NCBI GenBank assembly: GCA_019638025.1
Contig: JAHBUO010000002.1
Location: forward strand, 80,633 to 144,632
Direction of reading: 5' to 3'
DNA: 64,000 nt
Source of the DNA: Ignavibacteriaceae bacterium
Lineage (GTDB): Bacteria > Bacteroidota > Ignavibacteria > Ignavibacteriales > Ignavibacteriaceae
Shown here one piece after another: positions 26,248-34,378 of the stretch. The notes under the pieces were generated by a model, which was given only the letters and a program-made list of their open reading frames with translations, was not told the origin of the DNA and ran no database searches. The position numbers and the translations under genes were made by a program. Each line of letters starts with the position of its first letter. Position 1 is the first letter of the stretch.

Positions 26248-27482
26248 TGGAAACCAAAATTAATAAACCGGAGTTGATGGCTCCAGCCGGTAATTGGACA
26301 ATGTTGAGAGCCGCAGTTAAAAACGGTGCCGATGCTGTTTACTTTGGAATCGGTAAGTTGAATATGCGTGCAAAAGCCGAGAATTTTACTATCGATGAAT
26401 TAAGTGAAATAAATCAGTTCTGTATTGAAAATAATGTACTCCCTTTTTTAGTTGTTAATACGATTATTAGAGGCGAAAAAATTTCCGATGTAGATGTAAT
26501 TTTACTAGCCGCAAAAGATGCCGGCATAAAAAAAATTATCTGTTGGGATTTTGCAGTAATCGAAAAGTGTAAAGAGCTTGGATTGGAATTTTGTATTTCT
26601 ACTCAAGCTTCAATTGCTAATGTATCGGCGGCTAAATTTTATCAATCGCTGGGGGCATCGAGAGTTGTTCTTGCAAGAGAATGCTCACTTGAAGAAATCT
26701 CGGAAATAAAAAAGAATATCGATATTGAAGTTGAAGCATTTATTCATGGTGCGATGTGTGTTGCCGTAAGCGGAAGGTGTTTTTTAAGTCACGAAATGTT
26801 CGGAAGAAGTGCAAATGAGGGTGAATGTCTTCAGACTTGCAGAAGAGAATTCGAAATTTACGATAAAAGAATGAATCAGAGTTATTTGGTAGGAGAAGAT
26901 TATGTCTTATCTGCAAAAGACTTATCTACAATTGACTTTATAGATAAACTAATTGAAGCGGGAATCGATTCATTCAAAATTGAAGGACGGAAAAGAAGTC
27001 CCGAGTATGTTGCTAAATCAGTTTCAGTTTATAGAAAAGCTATAGATGCATATTTTGACGGGACTTTAACCGAAGACTTAAAAAAATATTTTAATCAAGA
27101 GTTATCAACAGTTTACAACAGAGGATTTTCCTCAGGCTTTTATAATTATGACCCATCGACAAATGAATTTACTGGAGCTGAGGGGAATGTCTCAACGATT
27201 AAAAAAGAGTATGTAGGCAAAGTGATAAACTACTACACAAACTCAAAAATTGTTTATGTGGAATTGGAATCAGGTCAGGTTTCGGTTGGTGATAAAATAT
27301 TAATTATGGGAAAAACATCCGGCGTAATTGAGCTTGAACTTAGGAAAATTATTGTAGAAGAAAATGAAGTGAGCTCGGTTTCTAAAGGTGAGAGGTTCAC
27401 TACAGAGTGTGATGAAAAAGTAAGGCCCAGAGACCGGGTATTTATACTTAAGGACATTTCTGACCAAAAATCAAAAATCTGA
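26247..27482 (+). CDS. U32-family protein (TrhP/YegQ-like tRNA hydroxylase)
   Basis: 411 residues, start GTG overlapping the pduT-like stop by one base, so translation is probably coupled. The N-terminus 'PELMAPAGNWTMLRAAVKNGADAVYFG' is the classical peptidase U32 start. 'GAMCVAVSGRCFLSH' and 'GECLQTCRREF' carry the conserved cysteines that hold an Fe-S cluster in the TrhP/RlhA group. 'FKIEGRKRSPEYV' is also typical. E. coli TrhP makes 5-hydroxyuridine at tRNA position 34 using prephenate-derived chemistry. Length and motifs fit TrhP best, but other U32 roles are possible. It links the microcompartment pair to the translation gene series downstream. Confidence 0.85.
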   Translation: METKINKPELMAPAGNWTMLRAAVKNGADAVYFGIGKLNMRAKAENFTIDELSEINQFCIENNVLPFLVVNTIIRGEKISDVDVILLAAKDAGIKKIICWDFAVIEKCKELGLEFCISTQASIANVSAAKFYQSLGASRVVLARECSLEEISEIKKNIDIEVEAFIHGAMCVAVSGRCFLSHEMFGRSANEGECLQTCRREFEIYDKRMNQSYLVGEDYVLSAKDLSTIDFIDKLIEAGIDSFKIEGRKRSPEYVAKSVSVYRKAIDAYFDGTLTEDLKKYFNQELSTVYNRGFSSGFYNYDPSTNEFTGAEGNVSTIKKEYVGKVINYYTNSKIVYVELESGQVSVGDKILIMGKTSGVIELELRKIIVEENEVSSVSKGERFTTECDEKVRPRDRVFILKDISDQKSKI

Positions 27483-27559
27483 CCCGAAGTTTCTAAGGTG
27501 TTACCGTGATTAAAAACTTGCTAATTGCCTAAAATAGTTCTAACTTTGGAAACAGTTTT

Positions 27560-27580
27560 CGCCCGGGTAGGGCGATTTTT
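27560..27580 (+). terminator. Hairpin plus T-run between the U32 gene and rimP
   Basis: CGCCC-GGGTA-GGGCG (27560-27574) is followed by ATTTTTA. It lies 78 bp after the U32 stop and only 15 bp before the rimP start. It may end the upstream transcript or act as an attenuator or leader hairpin for rimP-nusA. Confidence 0.6.
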
Positions 27581-27588
27581 ATTTGTAT

Positions 27589-28047
27589 ATGAACGTAATA
27601 GAAGAAAAAATATCGAGAATTTGTGAAAAGGTTTCCGCTGAGCACGGCTACTTTTTAATTGCAATTCAATTTAGGGGTCAGAAAAGCCAAAAGATAATTG
27701 AAGTTTTTATCGATGGCGAGAAGAATTTGACGGTTGATGACTGTGCAAAAATCAGTAGAGGAATAAATGAACAAATCGAGACTGAAAATTTAATAGAATC
27801 AAGCTATCGTCTTGATGTTTCATCTCCCGGAGTTGACCGCCCGCTTAAACATTTGCCGCAATACAAAAAACATATCGGCAGAAAGTTCGAAGTAATCTAC
27901 AAAGACGACTCAAATACAGAAAAGAAACTGACGGCTAAATTACAAAGCATAGAAAGCGATGTTTTGATTTTCACAAACAAAAATGAAGAAATAAATATCC
28001 CATTTTCAAACATAATAAAAGCTCAAGTACTAATAAGTTTTTCTTGA
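27589..28047 (+). CDS. rimP: Ribosome maturation factor RimP
   Basis: 152 residues from ATG 27589; a TTG two codons earlier is not preferred. The N-terminal alpha/beta domain ends with 'SYRLDVSSPGVDRPLKHLPQ', the RimP signature, and the small Sm-like C-terminal domain follows ('FEVIYKDDSNTEKKLTAKLQ'). RimP binds the free 30S subunit during maturation and assists S12/S19 incorporation. It heads the conserved rimP-nusA-infB order, with nusA 17 bp downstream. Confidence 0.95.
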   Translation: MNVIEEKISRICEKVSAEHGYFLIAIQFRGQKSQKIIEVFIDGEKNLTVDDCAKISRGINEQIETENLIESSYRLDVSSPGVDRPLKHLPQYKKHIGRKFEVIYKDDSNTEKKLTAKLQSIESDVLIFTNKNEEINIPFSNIIKAQVLISFS

Positions 28048-28064
28048 TGGAGGTAAATTAAAAA

Positions 28065-29309
28065 ATGAATTCCGAAATAGTCGAATCCTTTGCGCAGATG
28101 GTGCGCGAAAAAGGTGTGGATAAAGATGTTTTGCAAGGCATTCTTGAAGAAGTCTTCGGTATAATTGTTAAAAAGAAATATGGCGAAGAGGCTAACTACA
28201 GCGTTGTTGTAAATATGGATAGAGGCGATATAGAAATTTATCTTATGCGCGAAGTTGTGGAAGTAGTAGAAAACCCTAACCTTCAAATTCATATTGATGA
28301 ATTAAACAGAATCGGTAATGAAGATGAATTGGAAGTTGGCGAAGAATATGCAGAAAAAATCAAGATTCCAAGTTTCGGAAGAAGAATGATTAGTCTTGCT
28401 AAACAAAGTCTTGCTCAACGAATTCGTGAGTTGGAAAAAGACCTCATCTATAATGAGTATAAAGAGCTGCTCGGCGAAATAGTAATCGGCGATATTTACC
28501 AAATCAGAAAAAATGATATTCTTGTTAACCATAACAAAAATGAATTAATGCTTCCGCGTAACGAGCAAATTCCTTTTGAAAAATACCGCAAAGGGGAAAC
28601 CATCAGAGCAATCGTTAAGGAAGTTAAAAAAGGGAGTACTGGTCCACAGATTATAATCTCCCGCTCAGATAATACTTTCTTGAGAAGATTGTTTGAAATT
28701 GAAATTCCGGAAATTTATGATGGGATTATCGAAATAAAATCAATAGCAAGAGAACCCGGCGAGCGTGCAAAGATTACAGTTGAATCGCAAGATAAACGAA
28801 TCGATGCAGTCGGCGCATGCGTTGGTATGAAGGGCGTTAGAATTCATGCGGTTGTAAGAGAATTAAACAACGAAAATATTGATGTTATTCCTTACAATAG
28901 TGATATTAAAATCTTAATCGAGAAAGCACTTGCTCCTGGCAAAATTAAAAACATCGAAATTGACAAGAACGAAAAGAAAGCAACAGTTTTTGCTGATAGC
29001 GACCAAGCATCGTTAATTGTAGGCAGAAACGGTGTTAATATCAGATTAGCAATGAAATTAACCGGATATACAATCGACTTAATCAGAGAAGAAAAACCAT
29101 TCGAAGAATATGAAGATGATATTGAATTAATCGATTTGCGCGAAGAGCTTGGTGAAGAAATTTATCATCTCCTTATCGAACATCGATATGATACAGCACT
29201 TGAAGTATTACGTGCCGGCGAAGATAAACTCCTCGAAATTGAAGGTTTAACATCTGAAAAAATCACAGAAATTTTTGAACTAATCAAATCACAGTTTGAA
29301 GAAGAGTAG
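28065..29309 (+). CDS. nusA: Transcription termination/antitermination factor NusA
   Basis: 414 residues. An N-terminal RNA polymerase-binding domain includes 'SLAKQSLAQRIRELEKD'. An S1 domain follows (about 135-200), then two KH domains with 'GACVGMKGVRIHAVVREL' and 'SLIVGRNGVNIRLAMKLTG'. A short helix-hairpin-helix tail ('LLEIEGLTSEKI') ends the protein, so it lacks the tandem acidic repeats of E. coli NusA. It controls pausing, termination and rRNA antitermination. GGAGG lies 12-16 bp before the ATG. It sits in the canonical position between rimP and infB. Confidence 0.97.
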   Translation: MNSEIVESFAQMVREKGVDKDVLQGILEEVFGIIVKKKYGEEANYSVVVNMDRGDIEIYLMREVVEVVENPNLQIHIDELNRIGNEDELEVGEEYAEKIKIPSFGRRMISLAKQSLAQRIRELEKDLIYNEYKELLGEIVIGDIYQIRKNDILVNHNKNELMLPRNEQIPFEKYRKGETIRAIVKEVKKGSTGPQIIISRSDNTFLRRLFEIEIPEIYDGIIEIKSIAREPGERAKITVESQDKRIDAVGACVGMKGVRIHAVVRELNNENIDVIPYNSDIKILIEKALAPGKIKNIEIDKNEKKATVFADSDQASLIVGRNGVNIRLAMKLTGYTIDLIREEKPFEEYEDDIELIDLREELGEEIYHLLIEHRYDTALEVLRAGEDKLLEIEGLTSEKITEIFELIKSQFEEE

Positions 29310-29332
29310 TTATACAAGGAATCTCTAAGAGT

Positions 29333-31981
29333 ATGGAAGAAATTAAAGAAAAAAAGATACGTGTTCACATTTTAGCAACGGAATATAATCTTGCTGCCGA
29401 TAGCTTGATTGACTTCTTGAAGAAGAAAGGATTCGAAGTTAAGACACAAAACTCGATTGTTACGAGTGAGATGCTCACAGAGATTCAAAATCACTTCAAA
29501 AAAGATATTGAAAAAGCGGAGAAACATCAGAAAAAAGTTGCCGAATTCAATAAGAAGATGGCACAGAAAACTCCTAAAGAAGAAAAAGTTGCATCGATAA
29601 AAGAAAAAGTTGAAGAAGTCCCAGCTCCAACTCCCGAAGTTGAAATTGAAGTTCAACCGGTAGTCGAAGAAGAAATAATTCAGCATGTCGAAGATATTCA
29701 ACCGGAAGTTGTTCAGGACGTTACGCCATCAGTTGAGGAAACTATACCTGAAATTGCACAAGATGCTATTGAACCGGTTGTTAGTGAAGTTCAAGTTCAG
29801 CAAGAAACCGTACAAACTTCTGTAGTTGAACCTGTTACGAACAAAGCCCTTGAAGATACACCTAAAATGAAAGGTTTAACTGTTTTAGGTAAAATGGATT
29901 TATCTGAGAAAAAGCCGGTGCAAGAATCTGAAACAGCAGAAAAATCGGCTGAGACAAAAGATGATGCCTCTAAAGTAATCAAGAAGAAAAAGAAAAAGCC
30001 AAAACCAAAAAAGAAAGTTGACGCCCCGGTTGAAGAACCTGTAGCTAAAAAGCGTCAAAAAGTTAAAAAGTTTGAAATTGACGAAAAAGAAGTTCAAGAA
30101 GCTATAAGAAAAACTCTTTCTGCTATGGATGATTCAGTAATGGCCGGAAGGGCTTCGGTTCGTAAGAAGAAAAAGAAAGAGCGCCAGGAGCAAGAGGAAA
30201 TTCTTGAGGAAATCAGGCAACAAGAACAAAACAAAATTTTTGTAACTGAGTTTATCGCCGTTAATGAATTAGCTAACCTAATGGGAGTGAACGTCGGTGA
30301 AGTTATCACTAAATGTATAGCTTTAGGATTGATGGTTTCAATCAATCAGCGGCTTGAAGTTGAAACGATTACTCTTGTTGCGGATGAGTTTGGTTTCGAA
30401 GTTGAATTTGTTAAAGAATATACATCTGAAGTACTCGAAGATTATGAAGATGATGAAGATACTCTAACCTTCAGATCGCCCGTAGTAACAATAATGGGGC
30501 ATGTTGACCACGGTAAAACATCTCTACTTGATTATATTCGTCAAACTAATGTGGTTGCCGGTGAATCAGGTGGAATTACACAGCATATTGGTGCATATAA
30601 AGTAAACGTTGGTGGTGACAAATATATCACTTTCTTAGATACTCCCGGTCACGAAGCATTTACCGCAATGCGTGCAAGAGGTGCTCAAGTTACCGATATT
30701 GTTATCCTCGTTGTAGCCGCTGATGATGCGGTGATGCCTCAAACTGTGGAAGCAATAAGTCACGCATTGGCAGCAAATGTTCCTATTATTGTGGCAATAA
30801 ATAAAATTGATAAACCGGGAGCAAATCTAGAAAAAATTAAGCAACAACTTGCAGATAGAAAAGTTTTAGTGGAAGATTGGGGTGGAAGATACCAGTGTGT
30901 AGAACTTTCTGCAAAAACAGGTAAAAATGTTGATCAGTTGCTGGAAAAAATTCTTCTTGAAGCAGAAGTCTTGGATCTTAAAGCTAATGCAGATAGAAAC
31001 GCAAGAGGAATCATTATAGAATCAGAGCTTGATAAAGGTCGTGGCGTAACATCTACAGTTCTTGTGCAAAAAGGAACCTTGAGAATTGGTGATCCATTTG
31101 TAGCAGGCATTTTTCATGGACGCGTACGTGCAATGTTCGATGAAAGAAACAAAAAGGTGTTGGAGGCCGGACCTGCAACTCCTGTGCTTGTTCTTGGTCT
31201 GGAAGGTGCTCCTCAAGCTGGAGATTTGTTCATCTGTGTTGATTCTGAAAGAGAAGCTCGAGAGATTGCAAATAAACGCCAACAATTAAAACGTGAACAA
31301 GACCAAAAACAAGTTCATCATTTGACCTTAGATGAAATTTCTCGTCAGATTAAAATCGGTGGAGTTAAAGAGCTTCCTCTTATTGTTAAAGGTGATGTTG
31401 ATGGCTCGGTTGAAGCTTTGTCAGATTCTCTAATGAAATTATCAACGGAAGAGGTTATTGTCAGAGTTATTCATAGAGGTGTTGGTGCAATTAGTGAAGG
31501 TGACGTTCTTTTAGCGGATGCTTCTAATGCAATTATAGTCGGTTTCCACGTAAGGCCAAATCTGAACGCGCGGAAATTAGCTGAAACTCAAAAGGTCGAT
31601 ATCCGAATTTATAGTGTAATTTACGATGCAATAAACGAAGTTAAATCGGCATTGGAAGGATTACTATCACCAATTTTAAGTGAAGAAATCACAGGTACAG
31701 TTGAAGTAAGAGAAACATTCAAAGTTCCAAAAGTCGGAACGGTTGCCGGATGTTATGTTCTTGAAGGAAAAATTTCAAGAAATAATAAGGTCCGAATTAT
31801 TCGTAATGGAATTGTTAATTATGAAGGTGAAATCGGTGCACTAAAAAGATTTAAAGATGATGTGAAAGAAGTTGACGCCGGATACGAATGCGGTATCAGT
31901 ATTCATAACTTTAATGATTTGAAAATAAGTGATATCATTGAATCATTTAAAATCATCGAAACGAAAAAGAAATTAAATTAA
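29333..31981 (+). CDS. infB: Translation initiation factor IF-2
   Basis: 882 residues. The N-terminal IF2N module ('KIRVHILATEYNLAADSLID') is followed by a long low-complexity linker rich in Glu, Val, Pro and Lys (about 80-260), a second IF2N module ('ANLMGVNVGEVITKCI'), and the GTPase core. Its boxes are 'GHVDHGKTS' near 388, 'GGITQH', 'DTPGHEAF', 'NKID' and 'SAKT'. Domains II-IV, ending 'GISIHNFNDLKISDIIESF', bind fMet-tRNA. It recruits initiator tRNA to the 30S subunit and promotes subunit joining. The flexible linker is unusually acidic in its first half and lysine-rich in its second. Confidence 0.98.
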   Translation: MEEIKEKKIRVHILATEYNLAADSLIDFLKKKGFEVKTQNSIVTSEMLTEIQNHFKKDIEKAEKHQKKVAEFNKKMAQKTPKEEKVASIKEKVEEVPAPTPEVEIEVQPVVEEEIIQHVEDIQPEVVQDVTPSVEETIPEIAQDAIEPVVSEVQVQQETVQTSVVEPVTNKALEDTPKMKGLTVLGKMDLSEKKPVQESETAEKSAETKDDASKVIKKKKKKPKPKKKVDAPVEEPVAKKRQKVKKFEIDEKEVQEAIRKTLSAMDDSVMAGRASVRKKKKKERQEQEEILEEIRQQEQNKIFVTEFIAVNELANLMGVNVGEVITKCIALGLMVSINQRLEVETITLVADEFGFEVEFVKEYTSEVLEDYEDDEDTLTFRSPVVTIMGHVDHGKTSLLDYIRQTNVVAGESGGITQHIGAYKVNVGGDKYITFLDTPGHEAFTAMRARGAQVTDIVILVVAADDAVMPQTVEAISHALAANVPIIVAINKIDKPGANLEKIKQQLADRKVLVEDWGGRYQCVELSAKTGKNVDQLLEKILLEAEVLDLKANADRNARGIIIESELDKGRGVTSTVLVQKGTLRIGDPFVAGIFHGRVRAMFDERNKKVLEAGPATPVLVLGLEGAPQAGDLFICVDSEREAREIANKRQQLKREQDQKQVHHLTLDEISRQIKIGGVKELPLIVKGDVDGSVEALSDSLMKLSTEEVIVRVIHRGVGAISEGDVLLADASNAIIVGFHVRPNLNARKLAETQKVDIRIYSVIYDAINEVKSALEGLLSPILSEEITGTVEVRETFKVPKVGTVAGCYVLEGKISRNNKVRIIRNGIVNYEGEIGALKRFKDDVKEVDAGYECGISIHNFNDLKISDIIESFKIIETKKKLN

Positions 31982-32002
31982 GCAAACGCACGGTTTTGAT
32001 AA

Positions 32003-32359
32003 ATGAGTTTCAGAAAAGATAAATTAGAAAATTTGATAAAAGAAGAGTTAAGTCTCATCTTTCTTCAAAGACTCTCTGATCCACTTTTCGGTTTTCTTAC
32101 AATTACCGGGGTGAAAATGTCGCCGGATTTGAAGAACGCAAAAATTTATCTTTCAGTTTTTGAAAAAGATAAACGCGATTTAACGCTTCAAAAAGTGACA
32201 GCGAAAGCCGGTTTTATCAGAAGTGAACTTGCCTCCAGAATTCGAGTAAGATATGTTCCGGAGTTGAAATTTTTTATTGATGATACACTTGATTACGTTG
32301 AGAAGATTGAAGGCTTAATTAAAAAGATACACGAGGATGATAACAAAGAAATCGAATAG
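32003..32359 (+). CDS. rbfA: Ribosome-binding factor A
   Basis: 118 residues, the normal length. It is a single KH-like domain with 'LIKEELSLIFLQRLSDPLFGFLTITGVKMSPDLKNAKIYLSVF', the RbfA family start, and 'RVRYVPELKFFIDDTLDYVEKI' near the C-terminus. RbfA binds the 30S subunit near the 5' end of 16S rRNA (helix 1) and is needed for late maturation and cold adaptation. It starts 21 bp after infB, and its last 23 bases overlap the truB frame. Confidence 0.95.
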   Translation: MSFRKDKLENLIKEELSLIFLQRLSDPLFGFLTITGVKMSPDLKNAKIYLSVFEKDKRDLTLQKVTAKAGFIRSELASRIRVRYVPELKFFIDDTLDYVEKIEGLIKKIHEDDNKEIE

Positions 32360-33074
32360 TTCACTTAGTTATGATTTTTTTTCGGGTGAAAGTATTCTGT
32401 TCGATAAGGCTCTAAACAGAACTTCTTTTCAAGTAGTTTATGATGTTAGAAAAATTACAAAAGTAAAAAAAGTTGGGCACGCCGGTACTCTTGACCCCAA
32501 AGCATCGGGATTATTAATAGTTTGTACCGGAAGAAAAACTAAAGAAATCTCATCATTTCAAGAATTGGGTAAGACTTATACCGGTTCATTCATATTAGGT
32601 AAAACTACTCCTTCAATGGATTCGGAGACGGAGCCTGATAGCGAAAAATCATTTTCTCATATTAGCGAAGAGCATCTTGATGAAGCAAGGATGACATTCA
32701 TTGGAGAAATTGAGCAGATTCCCCCGATGTACTCTGCAGTTAATTATGGCGGAAAGAAGTTGTATAAGCTTGCCAGAAAAGGGAAGGTTGTTAAGCGAGA
32801 ACCCAGAAAAATTCAAATTTATGAGTTTCAGATAACAAAAGTCGATCTTCCTGAAATCTTTTTTAAGATAGTATGTTCAAAAGGGACATATATCAGAGTA
32901 ATTGCTCACGATTTTGGTGAAAAACTTGGATGTGGTGCTTATCTGGGAAGTTTGAGAAGAACACACATCGGTGATTTTTCGGTTGCGGATGCATTTTCGA
33001 TGGATGAATTTAGAAAGTTTTATGGTGATTTGAATCTGATTGAACCATCACCAAAAGTTTTATTTGAAACTTAA
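32337..33074 (+). CDS. truB: tRNA pseudouridine(55) synthase TruB
   Basis: 245 residues. It converts uridine 55 in the T-loop of tRNAs to pseudouridine. The catalytic motif 'GHAGTLDPKASGLLIV' carries the nucleophile Asp53. 'IPPMYSAVNYGGKKLYKLAR' and 'CSKGTYIRVIAHDFGEKLG' are further TruB signatures. The C-terminal PUA-like extension is missing or very short, giving a protein shorter than E. coli TruB (about 314). The start codon lies inside the end of rbfA, implying translational coupling. Confidence 0.95.
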   Translation: MITKKSNSSLSYDFFSGESILFDKALNRTSFQVVYDVRKITKVKKVGHAGTLDPKASGLLIVCTGRKTKEISSFQELGKTYTGSFILGKTTPSMDSETEPDSEKSFSHISEEHLDEARMTFIGEIEQIPPMYSAVNYGGKKLYKLARKGKVVKREPRKIQIYEFQITKVDLPEIFFKIVCSKGTYIRVIAHDFGEKLGCGAYLGSLRRTHIGDFSVADAFSMDEFRKFYGDLNLIEPSPKVLFET

Positions 33075-33112
33075 ATCCCGTATTTTTGCAAACTGTCGTT
33101 TAATTTAGGAAT

Positions 33113-34042
33113 ATGAGTTTATATCAAAATTTGTCGGAAACAACTCGAAACGATAATTCGATAATTACGGTCGGTTCTTTTGACGGTGTACATGTCGGAC
33201 ATGCAAAAATTCTTTTTACATTAGTAAACAGAGCTAAAGAAAGAAATTGCAGAAGCGTTCTTTTAACTTTTGAACCGCACCCGAGGAAGGTTGTTTCTAA
33301 GGATTTTGATTTAAGGCTATTAACCTCAACCGATGAAAAGAAGAGGTTGATTTCTCGGCTTGGCGTTGATGAAATTCTTGTAATTCCATTTACGAAAGAA
33401 TTTTCACAAATGAGTTCCGATGATTTCTTTAATGAGTTTATTATTAAGAAAATCGGGATTAAAGAAATTATTCTTGGTTATGACCATCGATTTGGAAAAG
33501 GTAGGGATGGCGATGAGAATAAAGTTAGAGAGTTAGGCAAACTTTTCGGTTTTGACGTTACAACAGTTCCCGCCGTTAAGTTTGGTGATTTAACGGTGAG
33601 TAGTTCGTTAATCAGAAAAGAATTGGCTGAAGGTCGAGTGAAAAACATTAGAGATTATCTTAATCGCTATTACTCGATAACAGGGTCAGTTTCCGAAGGT
33701 GATAAACGAGGAAGATTGTTGGGATTTCCTACTGCTAATATTTCAGTAAGTGATTCTGATAAAATGATTCCCTCGAATGGTGTTTATGCGGTTCGTGTGA
33801 TTATTGGTGATGAAGCCTTTAAGGGTGTAATGAATATCGGTAAAAGACCGACATTCCAAAGTATTGAAAGTACAATCCTCGAAGTAAATATCTTTGATTT
33901 CGAAAAAAATATTTATGGTAGAGAAATTACGGTTGAGTTTATCGATAGGCTAAGAGATGAACAAAAATTTTCGTCTAAAGATGAATTGATTGCTCAAATC
34001 GAAAAAGATAAAAAAAGAGCTTTAGAAATTTTAACAAATTAA
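33113..34042 (+). CDS. ribF: Bifunctional riboflavin kinase/FAD synthetase
   Basis: 309 residues. The N-terminal adenylyltransferase domain has the nucleotidyl transferase 'GSFDGVHVGHAKIL' motif and 'GYDHRFGKGRDGD'. The C-terminal flavokinase domain starts near 185, with 'GRLLGFPTANI' and 'NGVYAVRVIIGDEAFKGVMNIG'. It phosphorylates riboflavin to FMN and then adenylates FMN to FAD. The truB-ribF-rpsO order is widely conserved. The 38-bp gap upstream contains TATTTTTG (33081-33088), which matches the Bacteroidota -7 element pattern TAnnTTTG, but a well-spaced -33 element is not clear. Confidence 0.96.
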   Translation: MSLYQNLSETTRNDNSIITVGSFDGVHVGHAKILFTLVNRAKERNCRSVLLTFEPHPRKVVSKDFDLRLLTSTDEKKRLISRLGVDEILVIPFTKEFSQMSSDDFFNEFIIKKIGIKEIILGYDHRFGKGRDGDENKVRELGKLFGFDVTTVPAVKFGDLTVSSSLIRKELAEGRVKNIRDYLNRYYSITGSVSEGDKRGRLLGFPTANISVSDSDKMIPSNGVYAVRVIIGDEAFKGVMNIGKRPTFQSIESTILEVNIFDFEKNIYGREITVEFIDRLRDEQKFSSKDELIAQIEKDKKRALEILTN

Positions 34043-34050
34043 TAAGTAAT

Positions 34051-34074
34051 TAATTCCGGTAGGTTCTGGAATTA
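34051..34074 (+). promoter_or_regulatory. Leader hairpin of rpsO, candidate S15 autoregulatory site
   Basis: A 9-bp stem, TAATTCCGG / CTGGAATTA, with a 6-nt loop (TAGGTT) ends 31 bp before the rpsO start. The top of the stem has a G-U pair next to a G-C pair, the local feature S15 recognises in 16S rRNA and several rpsO leaders. There is no T-run after it, so it is not an ordinary terminator. The regulatory role is inferred. Confidence 0.4.
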
Positions 34075-34105
34075 TATCGTACAAATCAAAAAGGAGAATA
34101 GTCAA

Positions 34106-34369
34106 ATGACTAAAGAAGAAAAACTCGAGATAGTTAAAAAGTATGGTGCAACAGAAAAAGACTCAGGTAAAGCTGAAGTTCAAATTGCTCTTATAACAAA
34201 AAGAATTAACGATCTCACGGCTCATTTTAATATGCACAAAAAAGATCATCACTCAAGAAGAGGATTGATGATGCTTGTAGGTAAAAGAAGAAGATTGCTT
34301 GATTACTTGATTGCAAAAGATATTAATCGATACAGAGCCATAATTAAAGAATTGAATATTAGAAAGTAA
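34106..34369 (+). CDS. rpsO: 30S ribosomal protein S15
   Basis: 87 residues (88-89 is usual). A four-helix protein with '[20 protein letters not shown]' and '[21 protein letters not shown]', the S15 signature that contacts 16S rRNA helices 20-22. It is a primary binder of the 30S platform and can regulate its own mRNA. AAAAGGAG lies about 8-15 bp before the ATG, and a hairpin lies further upstream. pnp follows after 9 bp, the usual bacterial order, in which RNase processing between the two is common. Confidence 0.97.
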   Translation: MTKEEKLEIVKKYGATEKDSGKAEVQIALITKRINDLTAHFNMHKKDHHSRRGLMMLVGKRRRLLDYLIAKDINRYRAIIKELNIRK

Positions 34370-34378
34370 GGTGTTTGA

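Noticed and set aside
29372..29701. Antisense frame over the start of infB
   Set aside because: Its Phe- and Asn-rich translation is the mirror of the Lys/Glu-rich IF-2 N-terminus; there is no start signal.
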